Source: Gammaproteobacteria bacterium
Lineage (GTDB): Bacteria; Pseudomonadota; Gammaproteobacteria; Pseudomonadales; DSM-25080
DNA length: 18,677 bases
Assembly (NCBI GenBank): GCA_013372965.1
Contig: JABXIR010000182.1
Coordinates: forward strand, 1-18,677
Direction of reading: 5' to 3'
In this document: piece after piece, positions 6,513-14,612 of the stretch
How the letters are laid out: the number at the start of each line of letters is the position of its first letter
How positions within the stretch are numbered: position 1 is the first letter of the stretch
Program-made: the position numbers and the translations under genes
Notes under the pieces: model-generated
Told to the model about the DNA's origin: nothing
The model's database searches: none
What the model saw: the letters and a program-made list of their open reading frames with translations, nothing else

Positions 6513-9098
6513 ATGAACACTCAATACCGTAAACCACTCGAAGGCATGGGTATCGATTTTTTCGATACCCGCGCTGCCATCGAGGACATCTCCGAAGGCG
6601 CATACGATGCGTTACCTTACACGTCGAAAGTTTACGCGGAGAACCTCGTCCGCCGCTGTCCACCTGAGTTACTCACTCAATCGCTCACGCAGATCATCGA
6701 ACGCAAGCGAGACCATGACTTCCCGTGGTTTCCTGCTCGCGTCGTCTGCCACGACATTTTAGGACAAACGGCGTTTGTTGATTTGGCGGGCCTGCGCGAC
6801 GCCATTGCAGAGCAAGGTGGCGATCCAGCTAAGATTAATCCAGTGGTGCCTACCCAGCTCGTGGTCGATCACTCACTCGCAGTCGAACACGGCGGGTTTG
6901 AAGCGGACGCTTTCGAGAAGAATCGCGCCATTGAAGACCGTCGCAACGAAGACCGATTCCACTTTATTAATTGGACGAAAACCGCCTTCGAGAACGTCGA
7001 TGTCATTCCGCAAGGCAACGGCATCCTCCACCAAATTAACCTGGAACGCATGTCGCCCGTTATCGAGTCTCGCGACGGTGTTGCATTCCCAGACACCCTC
7101 GTAGGAACAGACAGTCACACACCGATGGTCGATGCCCTTGGTGTGATCGCGATTGGCGTGGGCGGTCTCGAAGCTGAGAGCGTCATGCTAGGACGCGCCT
7201 CGTATCTTCGCCTTCCAGAAATTATCGGTGTTGAACTCACCGGTAAGCGCGCACCCGGCATTACCGCCACCGACATTGTGCTCGCATTAACCAAGTTCCT
7301 TCGTGAATCGCGTGTGGTATCGTCCTACCTCGAATTTTACGGTGAAGGTGCACAGCAACTTTCGCTTGGCGATCGCGCCACCATCTCAAACATGACGCCT
7401 GAGTTCGGTGCGACTGCAGCGCTATTCCATATCGACGACAAAACCCTCGACTATCTTCGTTTAACGGGCCGAGAGGAAGAGAACATCAAACTCGTTGAAG
7501 CTTACGCTAAAGAAACTGGACTTTGGGCGGATGATTTGACGAATGCGAAATATGAGCGAACCCTCAGCTTTGACTTAAGCTCCATTGAGCGTAGCTTGGC
7601 AGGCCCCTCTAACCCGCACAGTTTACTTCCCGTAAAAGATCTCGCGACGCGAGGCATTACTGGCGACTACCAGTCTAAGCAGGGTGAGATGCCCGATGGT
7701 GCGGTCATTATTGCAGCCATCACGAGCTGCACTAACACCAGCAACCCTCGCAACATGATCGCGGCAGGCTTACTCGCACGCAACGCAAACCGAGCAGGCT
7801 TAGTGCGCCAGCCTTGGGTTAAAAGCTCTCTCGCACCGGGCTCAAAAACGGTTAAGTTGTACCTCGAGGAAGCGGGATTAATGAGCGAACTCGAGCAACT
7901 GGGCTTCGGCGTAGTCGCCTTCGCGTGTACCAGTTGCAATGGAATGAGCGGCGCACTCGACCCTAAGATCAAACAGGAAATCATTGATCGCGACCTGTAT
8001 ACCACCGCGGTTTTATCAGGCAACCGAAACTTCGATGGCCGAATTCACCCGCACGCGGATCAAGCCTTCCTGGCATCTCCGCCACTGGTCGTCGCCTATG
8101 CCATTGCTGGCAGCATCCGATTCGACATCGAGAACGATGTACTGGGTATCGACAGCACCGGTCAGCCAATCAAGCTGAAAGATCTGTGGCCGACGGACGA
8201 AGAGATTGATGCCGTCATCAAAGAAAGCGTGAAACCGCAGCAGTATCGAGACGTATACATTCCGATGTTCAATCTCGATTCAAGTGACGAACGCGCTAGT
8301 TCACCACTCTACGACTGGCGTCCGATGAGCACCTACATTCGTCGTCCACCCTACTGGGAAGGCGCCCTCGCTAAGCCTCGAACACTGAGCGGTTTACGCC
8401 CTCTAGCCGTGCTTGGTGACAACATCACCACCGACCACCTCTCGCCGTCGAACGCCATCATGGCAACTAGCGCGGCGGGTGAGTACTTGGCGAAGATGGG
8501 GCTTGAAGAGGTCGACTTCAATTCTTACGCAACCCACCGTGGCGACCACCTCACGGCGCAACGTGCGACCTTCGCTAACCCTAAGCTAGTTAACGAAATG
8601 GTGATGGACAACGGAGAAGTGGTTCAGGGTTCACTCGCTCGTGTCGAGCCAGAAGGCAAAGTCACACGCATGTGGGAAGCGATTGAAACCTACATGGATC
8701 GAGGCCAGCCACTGATTATTGTCGCCGGCGCAGATTATGGCCAAGGTTCATCGCGCGACTGGGCCGCTAAAGGCGTTCGTCTTGCAGGCGTTGAAGTGAT
8801 TCTTGCCGAAGGCTTCGAGCGCATCCATCGCACAAACCTCATCGGCATGGGTGTTCTACCACTTGAATTTGCCGCGGGCGAAACTCGTAAAACCTACCGC
8901 ATCGACGGCACCGAGACTTTCGATGTCATTGGCGAACCCACGCCAATGGGCCAACTGACGGTTCGCGCTACGCGACGTAATGGCGAGATCTTCGAAATAC
9001 CGGTTAAATGCCGCTTAGACACCGCAGAAGACGTTTCGATCTATGAAGCGGGTGGTGTCTTACAGCGTTTTGCGAAAGATTTCTTAGAGTCGGCCTAA
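6513..9098 (+). CDS. acnD: Fe/S-dependent 2-methylisocitrate dehydratase AcnD
   Basis: 861 residues from ATG 6513, chosen because a perfect AGGAGG stands at 6501-6506; the frame is open further upstream into prpC. AcnD dehydrates 2-methylcitrate and, with PrpF, replaces PrpD. The aconitase fold shows GTDSHTPMVDALG (198-210), the [4Fe-4S] ligands C406 (in ITSCTNTS), C472 and C475 (in FACTSCNG), and the C-terminal swivel domain with GDNITTDHLSPS and the active-site segment DYGQGSSRDWAAKG. The aconitase A/IRP-type order of domains and the size agree with AcnD (about 865 residues in Shewanella). The downstream prpF separates it from ordinary aconitase AcnA. A strong hairpin lies between its stop and prpF. 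Confidence 0.95.
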   Translation: MNTQYRKPLEGMGIDFFDTRAAIEDISEGAYDALPYTSKVYAENLVRRCPPELLTQSLTQIIERKRDHDFPWFPARVVCHDILGQTAFVDLAGLRDAIAEQGGDPAKINPVVPTQLVVDHSLAVEHGGFEADAFEKNRAIEDRRNEDRFHFINWTKTAFENVDVIPQGNGILHQINLERMSPVIESRDGVAFPDTLVGTDSHTPMVDALGVIAIGVGGLEAESVMLGRASYLRLPEIIGVELTGKRAPGITATDIVLALTKFLRESRVVSSYLEFYGEGAQQLSLGDRATISNMTPEFGATAALFHIDDKTLDYLRLTGREEENIKLVEAYAKETGLWADDLTNAKYERTLSFDLSSIERSLAGPSNPHSLLPVKDLATRGITGDYQSKQGEMPDGAVIIAAITSCTNTSNPRNMIAAGLLARNANRAGLVRQPWVKSSLAPGSKTVKLYLEEAGLMSELEQLGFGVVAFACTSCNGMSGALDPKIKQEIIDRDLYTTAVLSGNRNFDGRIHPHADQAFLASPPLVVAYAIAGSIRFDIENDVLGIDSTGQPIKLKDLWPTDEEIDAVIKESVKPQQYRDVYIPMFNLDSSDERASSPLYDWRPMSTYIRRPPYWEGALAKPRTLSGLRPLAVLGDNITTDHLSPSNAIMATSAAGEYLAKMGLEEVDFNSYATHRGDHLTAQRATFANPKLVNEMVMDNGEVVQGSLARVEPEGKVTRMWEAIETYMDRGQPLIIVAGADYGQGSSRDWAAKGVRLAGVEVILAEGFERIHRTNLIGMGVLPLEFAAGETRKTYRIDGTETFDVIGEPTPMGQLTVRATRRNGEIFEIPVKCRLDTAEDVSIYEAGGVLQRFAKDFLESA

Positions 9099-9107
9099 TC
9101 CATCAAT

Positions 9108-9135
9108 GCGCTTGGTATGTCACCATACCAAGCGC
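9108..9135 (+). repeat. Perfect 12-bp stem hairpin between acnD and prpF
   Basis: GCGCTTGGTATG (9108-9119) and CATACCAAGCGC (9124-9135) pair without mismatch around the loop TCAC. No T-run follows (the next bases are TCTAAAGG), so it is not a standard intrinsic terminator. It starts 9 bases after the acnD stop and ends 3 bases before the prpF ribosome site AAAGGA (9139-9144). It probably adjusts mRNA stability or processing, protecting the upstream message or dampening prpF translation. Confidence 0.75.
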
Positions 9136-9152
9136 TCTAAAGGACAGTGTTC

Positions 9153-10322
9153 ATGAGAAAACAACTTCAGATTCCAGCAACGTATATGCGTGGTGGAACG
9201 AGCAAGGGGGTGTTTTTTAGCCTTGGCGACCTTCCCGAACGAGCGCAGCAACCGGGCAAGTATCGCGATGCCCTTTTGCTTCGCATCATCGGCAGTCCCG
9301 ACCCCTATGGTAAGCACACCGACGGTATGGGCGGGGCGACATCAAGTACCAGCAAAACGGTCATTCTATCCAAAAGCGACTCCCCCGATCACGACGTTAA
9401 CTATTTGTTCGGGCAAGTAGCGATCGATCGCGCGTTCGTAGACTGGAGCGGCAACTGTGGCAACTTAACGGCCGCGGTCGGCGCCTTTGCAATTCGCAGC
9501 GGCTTGGTCGATCCAGCAAAACTTCCAAACGATGGCGTGGCTGAAATTCGCATCTGGCAACAAAACATCAGCAAAACCATTGTCGCCCACGTACCCATCC
9601 ACAACGGCGAAGTAGTCGAACTTGGTGACTTCGAACTCGACGGTGTGACCTTTCCAGCCGCTGAGGTCAAAGTGGAATTTCTCGACCCCTCGTCGGGTGA
9701 CGAAGCGATGTTCCCCACCGGAAATCTCATCGATCAATTGGATGTCGATGGAGAGGAAACCCTTGATGTCACCTTAATCAATGCGGGCATTCCCACGGCA
9801 TTCTTTCGCGCCGAGGATCTCGGGTTCGAGGGCACGGAATTGCAGGAAGCCATTAACGGCGATGCGGCACAACTCGATCGACTAGAGCGCATTCGCTGTG
9901 CCGCCTCGGTGAAGATGGGTCGAGCCAGCTCATTTGAAGAGGCTCAGAAGCACCAGCACACCCCGAAGATTGCGTTTGTATGTGGTCCAAAAAGCTACAC
10001 CGCCTCAAGCGGTAAGCTCGTTGATGCAAGCGATATCGACTTAACGGTTCGCGCACTGTCGATGGGGAAAATGCACCACGCCATGATGGGAACGGCGGCT
10101 GTTGCCATCGCAACCGCAGCAGCCATTCCTGACAACCTCGTCAGTCAGGCAAGTGCCTCCGGCGCGACTTCTCAAGTGCGTTTCGGACATCCGTCTGGTA
10201 CTCTGTCGGTAGGCGCAGAAGCGGTATTCGGTGACAACGTTTGGACGGCAAAAAAAGCGGTCATGAGCCGAAGTGCACGCATCCTTATGCACGGCTGGGT
10301 ACACGTACCAGAACCCGAATAA
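9153..10322 (+). CDS. prpF: PrpF, AcnD-accessory aconitate isomerase
   Basis: 389 residues from ATG 9153 with AAAGGA at 9139-9144; a GTG two codons upstream is less likely. PrpF has a diaminopimelate-epimerase-like fold and isomerises the aconitate product of AcnD (trans/cis 2-methylaconitate) so that the cycle can continue. The N-terminal IPATYMRGGTSKGVFF (7-22) is the family signature. K68 (in TSKTV) and C102 (in GNCGNLTAAVGAF) keep the same 34-residue spacing as the active-site Lys73 and Cys107 of the Shewanella enzyme, as I recall that structure. Length is near the usual 390-400. It follows acnD after 54 bp containing a hairpin. No prpD follows, unlike Pseudomonas aeruginosa. Confidence 0.95.
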   Translation: MRKQLQIPATYMRGGTSKGVFFSLGDLPERAQQPGKYRDALLLRIIGSPDPYGKHTDGMGGATSSTSKTVILSKSDSPDHDVNYLFGQVAIDRAFVDWSGNCGNLTAAVGAFAIRSGLVDPAKLPNDGVAEIRIWQQNISKTIVAHVPIHNGEVVELGDFELDGVTFPAAEVKVEFLDPSSGDEAMFPTGNLIDQLDVDGEETLDVTLINAGIPTAFFRAEDLGFEGTELQEAINGDAAQLDRLERIRCAASVKMGRASSFEEAQKHQHTPKIAFVCGPKSYTASSGKLVDASDIDLTVRALSMGKMHHAMMGTAAVAIATAAAIPDNLVSQASASGATSQVRFGHPSGTLSVGAEAVFGDNVWTAKKAVMSRSARILMHGWVHVPEPE

Positions 10323-10355
10323 AACGATTATGTGCCGTTAACTTGGAGTGAATTA

Positions 10356-10976
10356 ATGTCCCGTAAAATTCTTCTATTAATGGCTCACCCAGCGATTCAT
10401 CGTTCGACCGTGAATCGCAGTTTATTCAAGCTTGCCGATCAAGTCGATTACGTAACCGCGATCGACTTATATGCCGAGTACCCCGACCACCACATCGATA
10501 TTGACGTCGAGCAGCAGCGCCTCCGCGATCACGACGTGGTGATCTTTCAGTTCCCTATGTACTGGTATTCAACCCCGGCCATCCTAAAAGAATGGCAAGA
10601 CTTGGTGCTTGAGTACGGCTTTGCCTATGGTAGCGAAGGGAAGGCACTCCACGATAAATTATTTATTTGCGCCACCAGTGCAGGTGGTAGCGAAGACACC
10701 TATTGCGCCACAGGCTACAACCACTTTTCGGTCCGAGCGCTGTTACAGCCATTAGAGCAAATGGCTAGCCTAACCGGTATGCGTTATTTACCTCCTTTCG
10801 TGTTATTCGACAGCCGTCGCGCCGCCGATGGGGAAGCTCTAAAAACCCACCAAAAGCGCTGGCGAGATCTACTCGTGCAACTGCAACAACACGACGTCGA
10901 CTGGTCTTTCGCCGACCAAGCGAAACGCTCCGAGAATTGCCTCGAGCAATTGTTCCTTCGTGGAGAAACACCATGA
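10356..10976 (+). CDS. kefG: KefF/KefG-type NAD(P)H oxidoreductase, antiporter ancillary subunit
   Basis: 206 residues from ATG 10356 with TTGGAG just upstream; a start at 10332 has no ribosome site. The flavodoxin-like (Flavodoxin_2) fold is shown by ILLLMAHPA (5-13), LYAEYPDHHIDI (45-56), FPMYWYSTPAILKEW (72-86) and YGFAYGSEGKALH (93-105), all strongly like E. coli KefF and KefG (176 and 184 residues). These flavoproteins bind the cytosolic side of KefC or KefB and are needed for full activity. The stop overlaps the antiporter start (ATGA), so the two products are made in step. KefF and KefG cannot be told apart by eye; the symbol follows the pairing. The roughly 20-residue C-terminal extension is of unknown use. 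Confidence 0.88.
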   Translation: MSRKILLLMAHPAIHRSTVNRSLFKLADQVDYVTAIDLYAEYPDHHIDIDVEQQRLRDHDVVIFQFPMYWYSTPAILKEWQDLVLEYGFAYGSEGKALHDKLFICATSAGGSEDTYCATGYNHFSVRALLQPLEQMASLTGMRYLPPFVLFDSRRAADGEALKTHQKRWRDLLVQLQQHDVDWSFADQAKRSENCLEQLFLRGETP

Positions 10977-12895
10977 CTTTTTACTTAGTAAGTGCCTTCT
11001 TGTATCTAGCGGCCGCCGTCATCATGGTGCCTCTCGCGAAGCGCTTTGGCCTCGGTTCGGTGTTGGGCTATCTCATGGCCGGAATCATCATCGGCCCAGC
11101 ATTGGGCTTAGTGGGTCAGGAAACCAACACCATTCAGCATTTTGCTGAATTCGGCGTGGTGATGATGCTCTTCCTCGTGGGCCTTGAGCTTGAACCGAGA
11201 GCGCTGTGGAAAATGCGTCACAAACTACTCGGCCTAGGCGGTCTGCAAGTCGTCCTTACAATGATAGCGATTGCTGGTCTCGCGCTGGCCTTTGGGCTGG
11301 CTTGGCAAACCTCGCTCGCCATCGGGATGATCTTTTCACTGTCGTCCACCGCGATCGTACTGCAAACCCTAAGCGAGAAACATTTGACCAACACCGAAGG
11401 GGGGCGTAACGCATTCTCAGTGCTTTTGGTGCAAGACATCGCTGTGATTCCGATGCTCGCACTACTTCCTTTATTAGCACTCGCTCAGTTCACTCCCGAC
11501 TCAAGCACTCTGGCCTCCAACGGTCACCACACGCAAACGTTGCTTGAAATGCTCCCGCCGTGGGCTAGTGCTTTAGCGGTGCTTGCCAGCATCATCTTGG
11601 TGGTGGTCATCGGCCACTTCCTCGCACGACCGCTGTTCAGAATGGTAGCGGAAGCGAAGTTACGCGAGTTGTTCGTTGCCGCAGCATTGCTGCTGGTCAT
11701 CGGTATCGCCGCGCTGATGAGTTTGGTTGGCGTGTCACCTGCACTCGGAACCTTCCTAGCCGGCGTGATGCTTGCTAACAGCGAGTTCAAACATGAACTC
11801 GAATCGAATATCGAGCCCTTTAAGGGATTGCTACTCGGGTTGTTTTTTATCACCGTGGGCGCTGGCATCAACTTTGTGGTGTTATTCGAGAACGCGTTAT
11901 TGGTGACTGGGCTGGTACTCGCAGTCATGATCATCAAGGGCGTCATCCTGCTAGGCATCGCCATGGCCTTTAAGCTCAAAAATGTGGGAGGTTGGCTCTT
12001 CGTATTAAGCCTGGCTCAGGCCGGTGAGTTTGGTTTTGTGTTAATCAATTTCTCAGTATCACAAAGTGTATTGCCACCCGATATCGTACAAATTTTACTG
12101 CTCGTCGTGGCCATCACAATGTTCTTAACGCCGTTATTGTTCATTGCCTACGACCGCATCATCGTGCCTCGTTACCAATCGAAGAGCGAAGAAGCACAAT
12201 CGGACAACATCGAGGAGCGCGGCAAAGTCATTATCGCTGGCATCGGACGCTACGGACAAATCGTCAACCGTATGCTCACAGCAAGCGGTGTTTCAACCGT
12301 GGTGCTCGATGCGCGAGCATCACAGGTAGAAACCGTTCGAAGCGTGGATATCAAAAGCTATTTTGGCGACGCGACTCGCCCCGAGATGCTGCACACCGCT
12401 GGCATCGAAGAAGCACAAATGATTGTTATTGCCGTCGACGATCATCACGGTGCTATCGAGCTCACTCAGCACGTTAAGCAGTTTCACCCGCATGTGTATA
12501 TCCTGGCGCGTGCCTTCGACCGAGGACATGGCTATCAACTAAGAGCGGCAGGCGCTGATTCGGTGGTATCAGAAACGTTTTATTCGGCCCTTGAAACGGG
12601 TTCAAGCGCGCTTAAACAGCTGGGTTTTCATCCGTTCCGTGTTGAACAAAAGATGCATGCCTACGAGCACGTAGAAGAGGCGGCATCCGATGAGCTTTAC
12701 GAAGCTTGGAAAACGGGATCGGAAGGCGAACGCTACTCGTCTGACTTCAGGCAACTGTTCTTAAAGCTCGAGCAAGCGTTTAAAACCGCACTGCAACGTG
12801 AACGCCATGAAAAACATCTATCCGAGGATCGCGTCTGGGCACCGCCGCCAAAACGTTACACCGATGAGCTCAAAGATAATGATCAAAGCCAGTAA
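10973..12895 (+). CDS. kefB: Glutathione-regulated K+/H+ antiporter of the KefB/KefC type (CPA2 with RCK domain)
   Basis: 640 residues from ATG 10973, with GGAGA at 10962-10966 and a 4-bp overlap with the oxidoreductase. An inner-membrane domain of about 12 segments (1-395) contains VQDIAVIP (153-160), with the ion-binding aspartate, and HELESNIEP (274-282), which matches the regulatory loop of KefC. The cytosolic TrkA-N/RCK domain (about 417-535) begins GKVIIAGIGRYGQ (417-429), the NAD(H)/AMP site that in E. coli Kef also takes glutathione. A charged helical tail follows (560-640). Kef systems release K+ and acidify the cytosol when electrophiles such as methylglyoxal form glutathione adducts. 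Size matches KefB/KefC (601/620). Which paralogue it is remains uncertain. Confidence 0.92.
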   Translation: MTFYLVSAFLYLAAAVIMVPLAKRFGLGSVLGYLMAGIIIGPALGLVGQETNTIQHFAEFGVVMMLFLVGLELEPRALWKMRHKLLGLGGLQVVLTMIAIAGLALAFGLAWQTSLAIGMIFSLSSTAIVLQTLSEKHLTNTEGGRNAFSVLLVQDIAVIPMLALLPLLALAQFTPDSSTLASNGHHTQTLLEMLPPWASALAVLASIILVVVIGHFLARPLFRMVAEAKLRELFVAAALLLVIGIAALMSLVGVSPALGTFLAGVMLANSEFKHELESNIEPFKGLLLGLFFITVGAGINFVVLFENALLVTGLVLAVMIIKGVILLGIAMAFKLKNVGGWLFVLSLAQAGEFGFVLINFSVSQSVLPPDIVQILLLVVAITMFLTPLLFIAYDRIIVPRYQSKSEEAQSDNIEERGKVIIAGIGRYGQIVNRMLTASGVSTVVLDARASQVETVRSVDIKSYFGDATRPEMLHTAGIEEAQMIVIAVDDHHGAIELTQHVKQFHPHVYILARAFDRGHGYQLRAAGADSVVSETFYSALETGSSALKQLGFHPFRVEQKMHAYEHVEEAASDELYEAWKTGSEGERYSSDFRQLFLKLEQAFKTALQRERHEKHLSEDRVWAPPPKRYTDELKDNDQSQ

Positions 12896-13325
12896 AATAA
12901 CCAGCATCATCCTGATGCTATCAATACTGTCGGCGTGTGCCGGCGTGCGACTGAGCTATCAGAGCGCGCTGAACGCAGACCAAAATGCCTTGAATGTGTG
13001 CATTGCAGAGGAAGTTGAGGTACTTGCCGTCGGTAACGGTTTTCCGGGTTGGTGGGGTATTTACCCCACCGTTGTCTCGAACGACCCATCAGTCGCCAAG
13101 ATACAGTGTCTAGCTGCACGAAGCGCGGTGCCATTTCGTGAACCGGGTGTCGTGTTCGGCGGCACGGTATGCACGGTCAGAGGAGAGCAAAGTGGTCGAA
13201 CGCATTTGATCTTCCAAAATTCACTTTCGGATGGTACGCAACCAGAGCAAGTTATTGAAGTGCACGTAGCCGACTGTCAACAGGCTCGATCGTCGAACAT
13301 CGAGCCAGAGAGCCAAGAGCGTTGA
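12879..13325 (+). CDS. Unrecognised lipoprotein overlapping the antiporter gene
   Basis: 148 residues from ATG 12879; ATG 12864, five codons earlier, is an alternative and neither has a strong ribosome site. Both starts lie inside the antiporter gene (17 or 32 bp overlap), which suggests coupled translation. The signal ends in LSILSAC, making C20 the lipidated residue. Four more cysteines (C41, C77, C98, C133) could make two disulfides in the periplasm. The segment VVSNDPSVAKIQC (65-77), with VRGEQSGRTHLIF (100-112), resembles the strand pattern of bacterial Ig-like domains, but this is only a resemblance. The tail is polar. I do not recognise a family. The context suggests it is produced together with the antiporter; its role is unknown. 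Confidence 0.75.
   Translation: MIKASKITSIILMLSILSACAGVRLSYQSALNADQNALNVCIAEEVEVLAVGNGFPGWWGIYPTVVSNDPSVAKIQCLAARSAVPFREPGVVFGGTVCTVRGEQSGRTHLIFQNSLSDGTQPEQVIEVHVADCQQARSSNIEPESQER
13283..13306 (+). repeat. 8-bp inverted repeat near the end of the lipoprotein gene
   Basis: GGCTCGAT (13283-13290) and ATCGAGCC (13299-13306) form a perfect stem with an 8-base loop, inside the last codons of the lipoprotein gene. No T-run follows, so termination here would not be of the classical type. It is the only hairpin I see between the converging antiporter-operon and lipocalin genes. Confidence 0.35.
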
Positions 13326-13355
13326 ATACGCCGTGGCCCACCTATCGCTGGCACC

Positions 13356-13871
13356 TTACTCCTGATCAACCCATATCAGCGCCTCGGTGTCGAACCCTGA
13401 CTCAGCGAGGCGAGCCATAAACCTCTGCTTAAGTTCATCGGAGACCGTTGGTGTTCGAGCCAGCAGCCAAACGAAATCTGTGTCTGGGCCGCTTACAAAC
13501 GCGTATTGATAGTTCTCATCAAGCTCGAATATCACATAACTCGCATAAAACGGCCCGAAAAACGATACCTTTAAATGACCAACCGATTCTTCATCTACCG
13601 GGTATGCCTTCCCTTCGGCTTGTTCGCGCTCGCCCGTTTGCATGTCGGTTCCAGAGTTCAAAACTCGAATGCCACCGTCGTCTCGCTGACTGTACTCTGC
13701 TGTTACATGAGTTAAGCCTCGCTCGAAGCTATGATCTAAACGTGCTATTTCATACCACGTTCCCAGGTATCGCTGCGCGTTGAACTCCTGTACGGGCTCC
13801 ACGGTTTCTGGAATACCTGTACACCCCGATAACATCAATACTGCGCAAAGGGTGCTGAATTTTTTCCACAT
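13356..13871 (-). CDS. blc: Outer-membrane lipocalin Blc
   Basis: 171 residues (E. coli Blc has 177) from ATG 13871, with GGAGAG upstream on the minus strand. The signal ends LMLSGC, so C17 is lipidated. The lipocalin signature GTWYEIARLDHSFERGL begins at 37, with the invariant Gly-x-Trp, followed by eight strand-like segments. VSFFGPFYASYVIFEL and YAFVSGPDTDFVWLLAR are typical of Blc, as is the C-terminal helix region. Blc binds lysophospholipids or fatty acids at the outer membrane and is usually induced in stationary phase or by envelope stress. Its gene converges on the antiporter-operon lipoprotein with a 30-bp gap and diverges from the cytochrome cluster. Confidence 0.95.
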   Translation of the reverse strand: MWKKFSTLCAVLMLSGCTGIPETVEPVQEFNAQRYLGTWYEIARLDHSFERGLTHVTAEYSQRDDGGIRVLNSGTDMQTGEREQAEGKAYPVDEESVGHLKVSFFGPFYASYVIFELDENYQYAFVSGPDTDFVWLLARTPTVSDELKQRFMARLAESGFDTEALIWVDQE

Positions 13872-14003
13872 AATCGACTCTCCAGTTTGTACGTAACGGA
13901 TTTGCTACGTTCATCGTAGACGTTTGAGTTGAGACTACAACGACTTTGCCGTCTTTCGTGAATCGTTATAGGATGGGCTTAAACAATAAAAAAGAACCAC
14001 ATC

Positions 14004-14612
14004 ATGAAGGCATTATACATCGGGCTCGTCATGGTCCTGCTCAGTTCAGCCGCCGATGCAAACGACTTCGACAGTTGCAAAGCCTGTCACGGTCAGAGTG
14101 GCGAGGGCAACAGCGCACTGTCGGCACCCGCAATCGCAGGAAATTTATCGCCCTACTTACTGCGACAACTCCAAGCATTTAAAACACAAACTCGCGGTGG
14201 AAGCGACGACACTGCAAGCGCGCAAACGATGTCGGCAGCCGTTGTCACACTTAGCGATGAACAGCTAGTCGCCGCGGCAGAGTATTTCAGTTCGCTCAGC
14301 GCAGCGGAGTTATCCAGTACCGACGCAACCGACCGACAAGCCAGCGGTTACTACCAAGCTTTATGCGGAAGCTGTCACGGTCCCAACGGTGAAGGCAATA
14401 AACATCTTAGCGCGCCCAGAATCGCTGGGCTTTCGAACGTATACCTAAGCCAGCAAATCCAGAGTTTTAAAAGCGGTGTGCGCCAACAGATCAACGAACC
14501 ATACGCACGCCAGATGCAACGTATGGTGAACGAAGTCGATGACGACATGATGGAACGCATCATCCGCCATATAGGAACGCTTAACGGTGAAGCCTACCTC
14601 GAGTCGCACTAA
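14004..14612 (+). CDS. Dihaem cytochrome c, c4-like
   Basis: 202 residues from ATG 14004; the ribosome site is weak (AAAAAGAA). Residues 1-19 are a signal peptide ending ADA. Two similar halves follow, each with a haem-attachment site and the same sequel: CKACH (25-29) then GQSGEGNSALSAPAIAG, and CGSCH (121-125) then GPNGEGNKHLSAPRIAG. This internal duplication is the cytochrome c4 layout. The candidate Met ligands are M76 (in AQTM) in the first half and one of the methionines in RQMQRMV in the second. It would carry electrons in the periplasm between the bc1 level and an oxidase or partner enzyme. The end overlaps the MauG-like gene by 26 bp, so the peroxidase-like protein is the likely partner. 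Confidence 0.92.
   Translation: MKALYIGLVMVLLSSAADANDFDSCKACHGQSGEGNSALSAPAIAGNLSPYLLRQLQAFKTQTRGGSDDTASAQTMSAAVVTLSDEQLVAAAEYFSSLSAAELSSTDATDRQASGYYQALCGSCHGPNGEGNKHLSAPRIAGLSNVYLSQQIQSFKSGVRQQINEPYARQMQRMVNEVDDDMMERIIRHIGTLNGEAYLESH

Noticed and set aside
11524..11979. Long minus-strand reading frame opposite the antiporter gene
   Set aside because: It lies wholly antisense to the strongly supported membrane domain, is rich in Ser/Thr/Asn/Met as expected from a mirrored hydrophobic code, and has no family pattern.
13872..14003. Promoter of the cytochrome operon, for example TTTGCC with TATAGG at 13967-13972
   Set aside because: The -35 match is poor and no other pair stands out, so I could not support a specific promoter in this gap.
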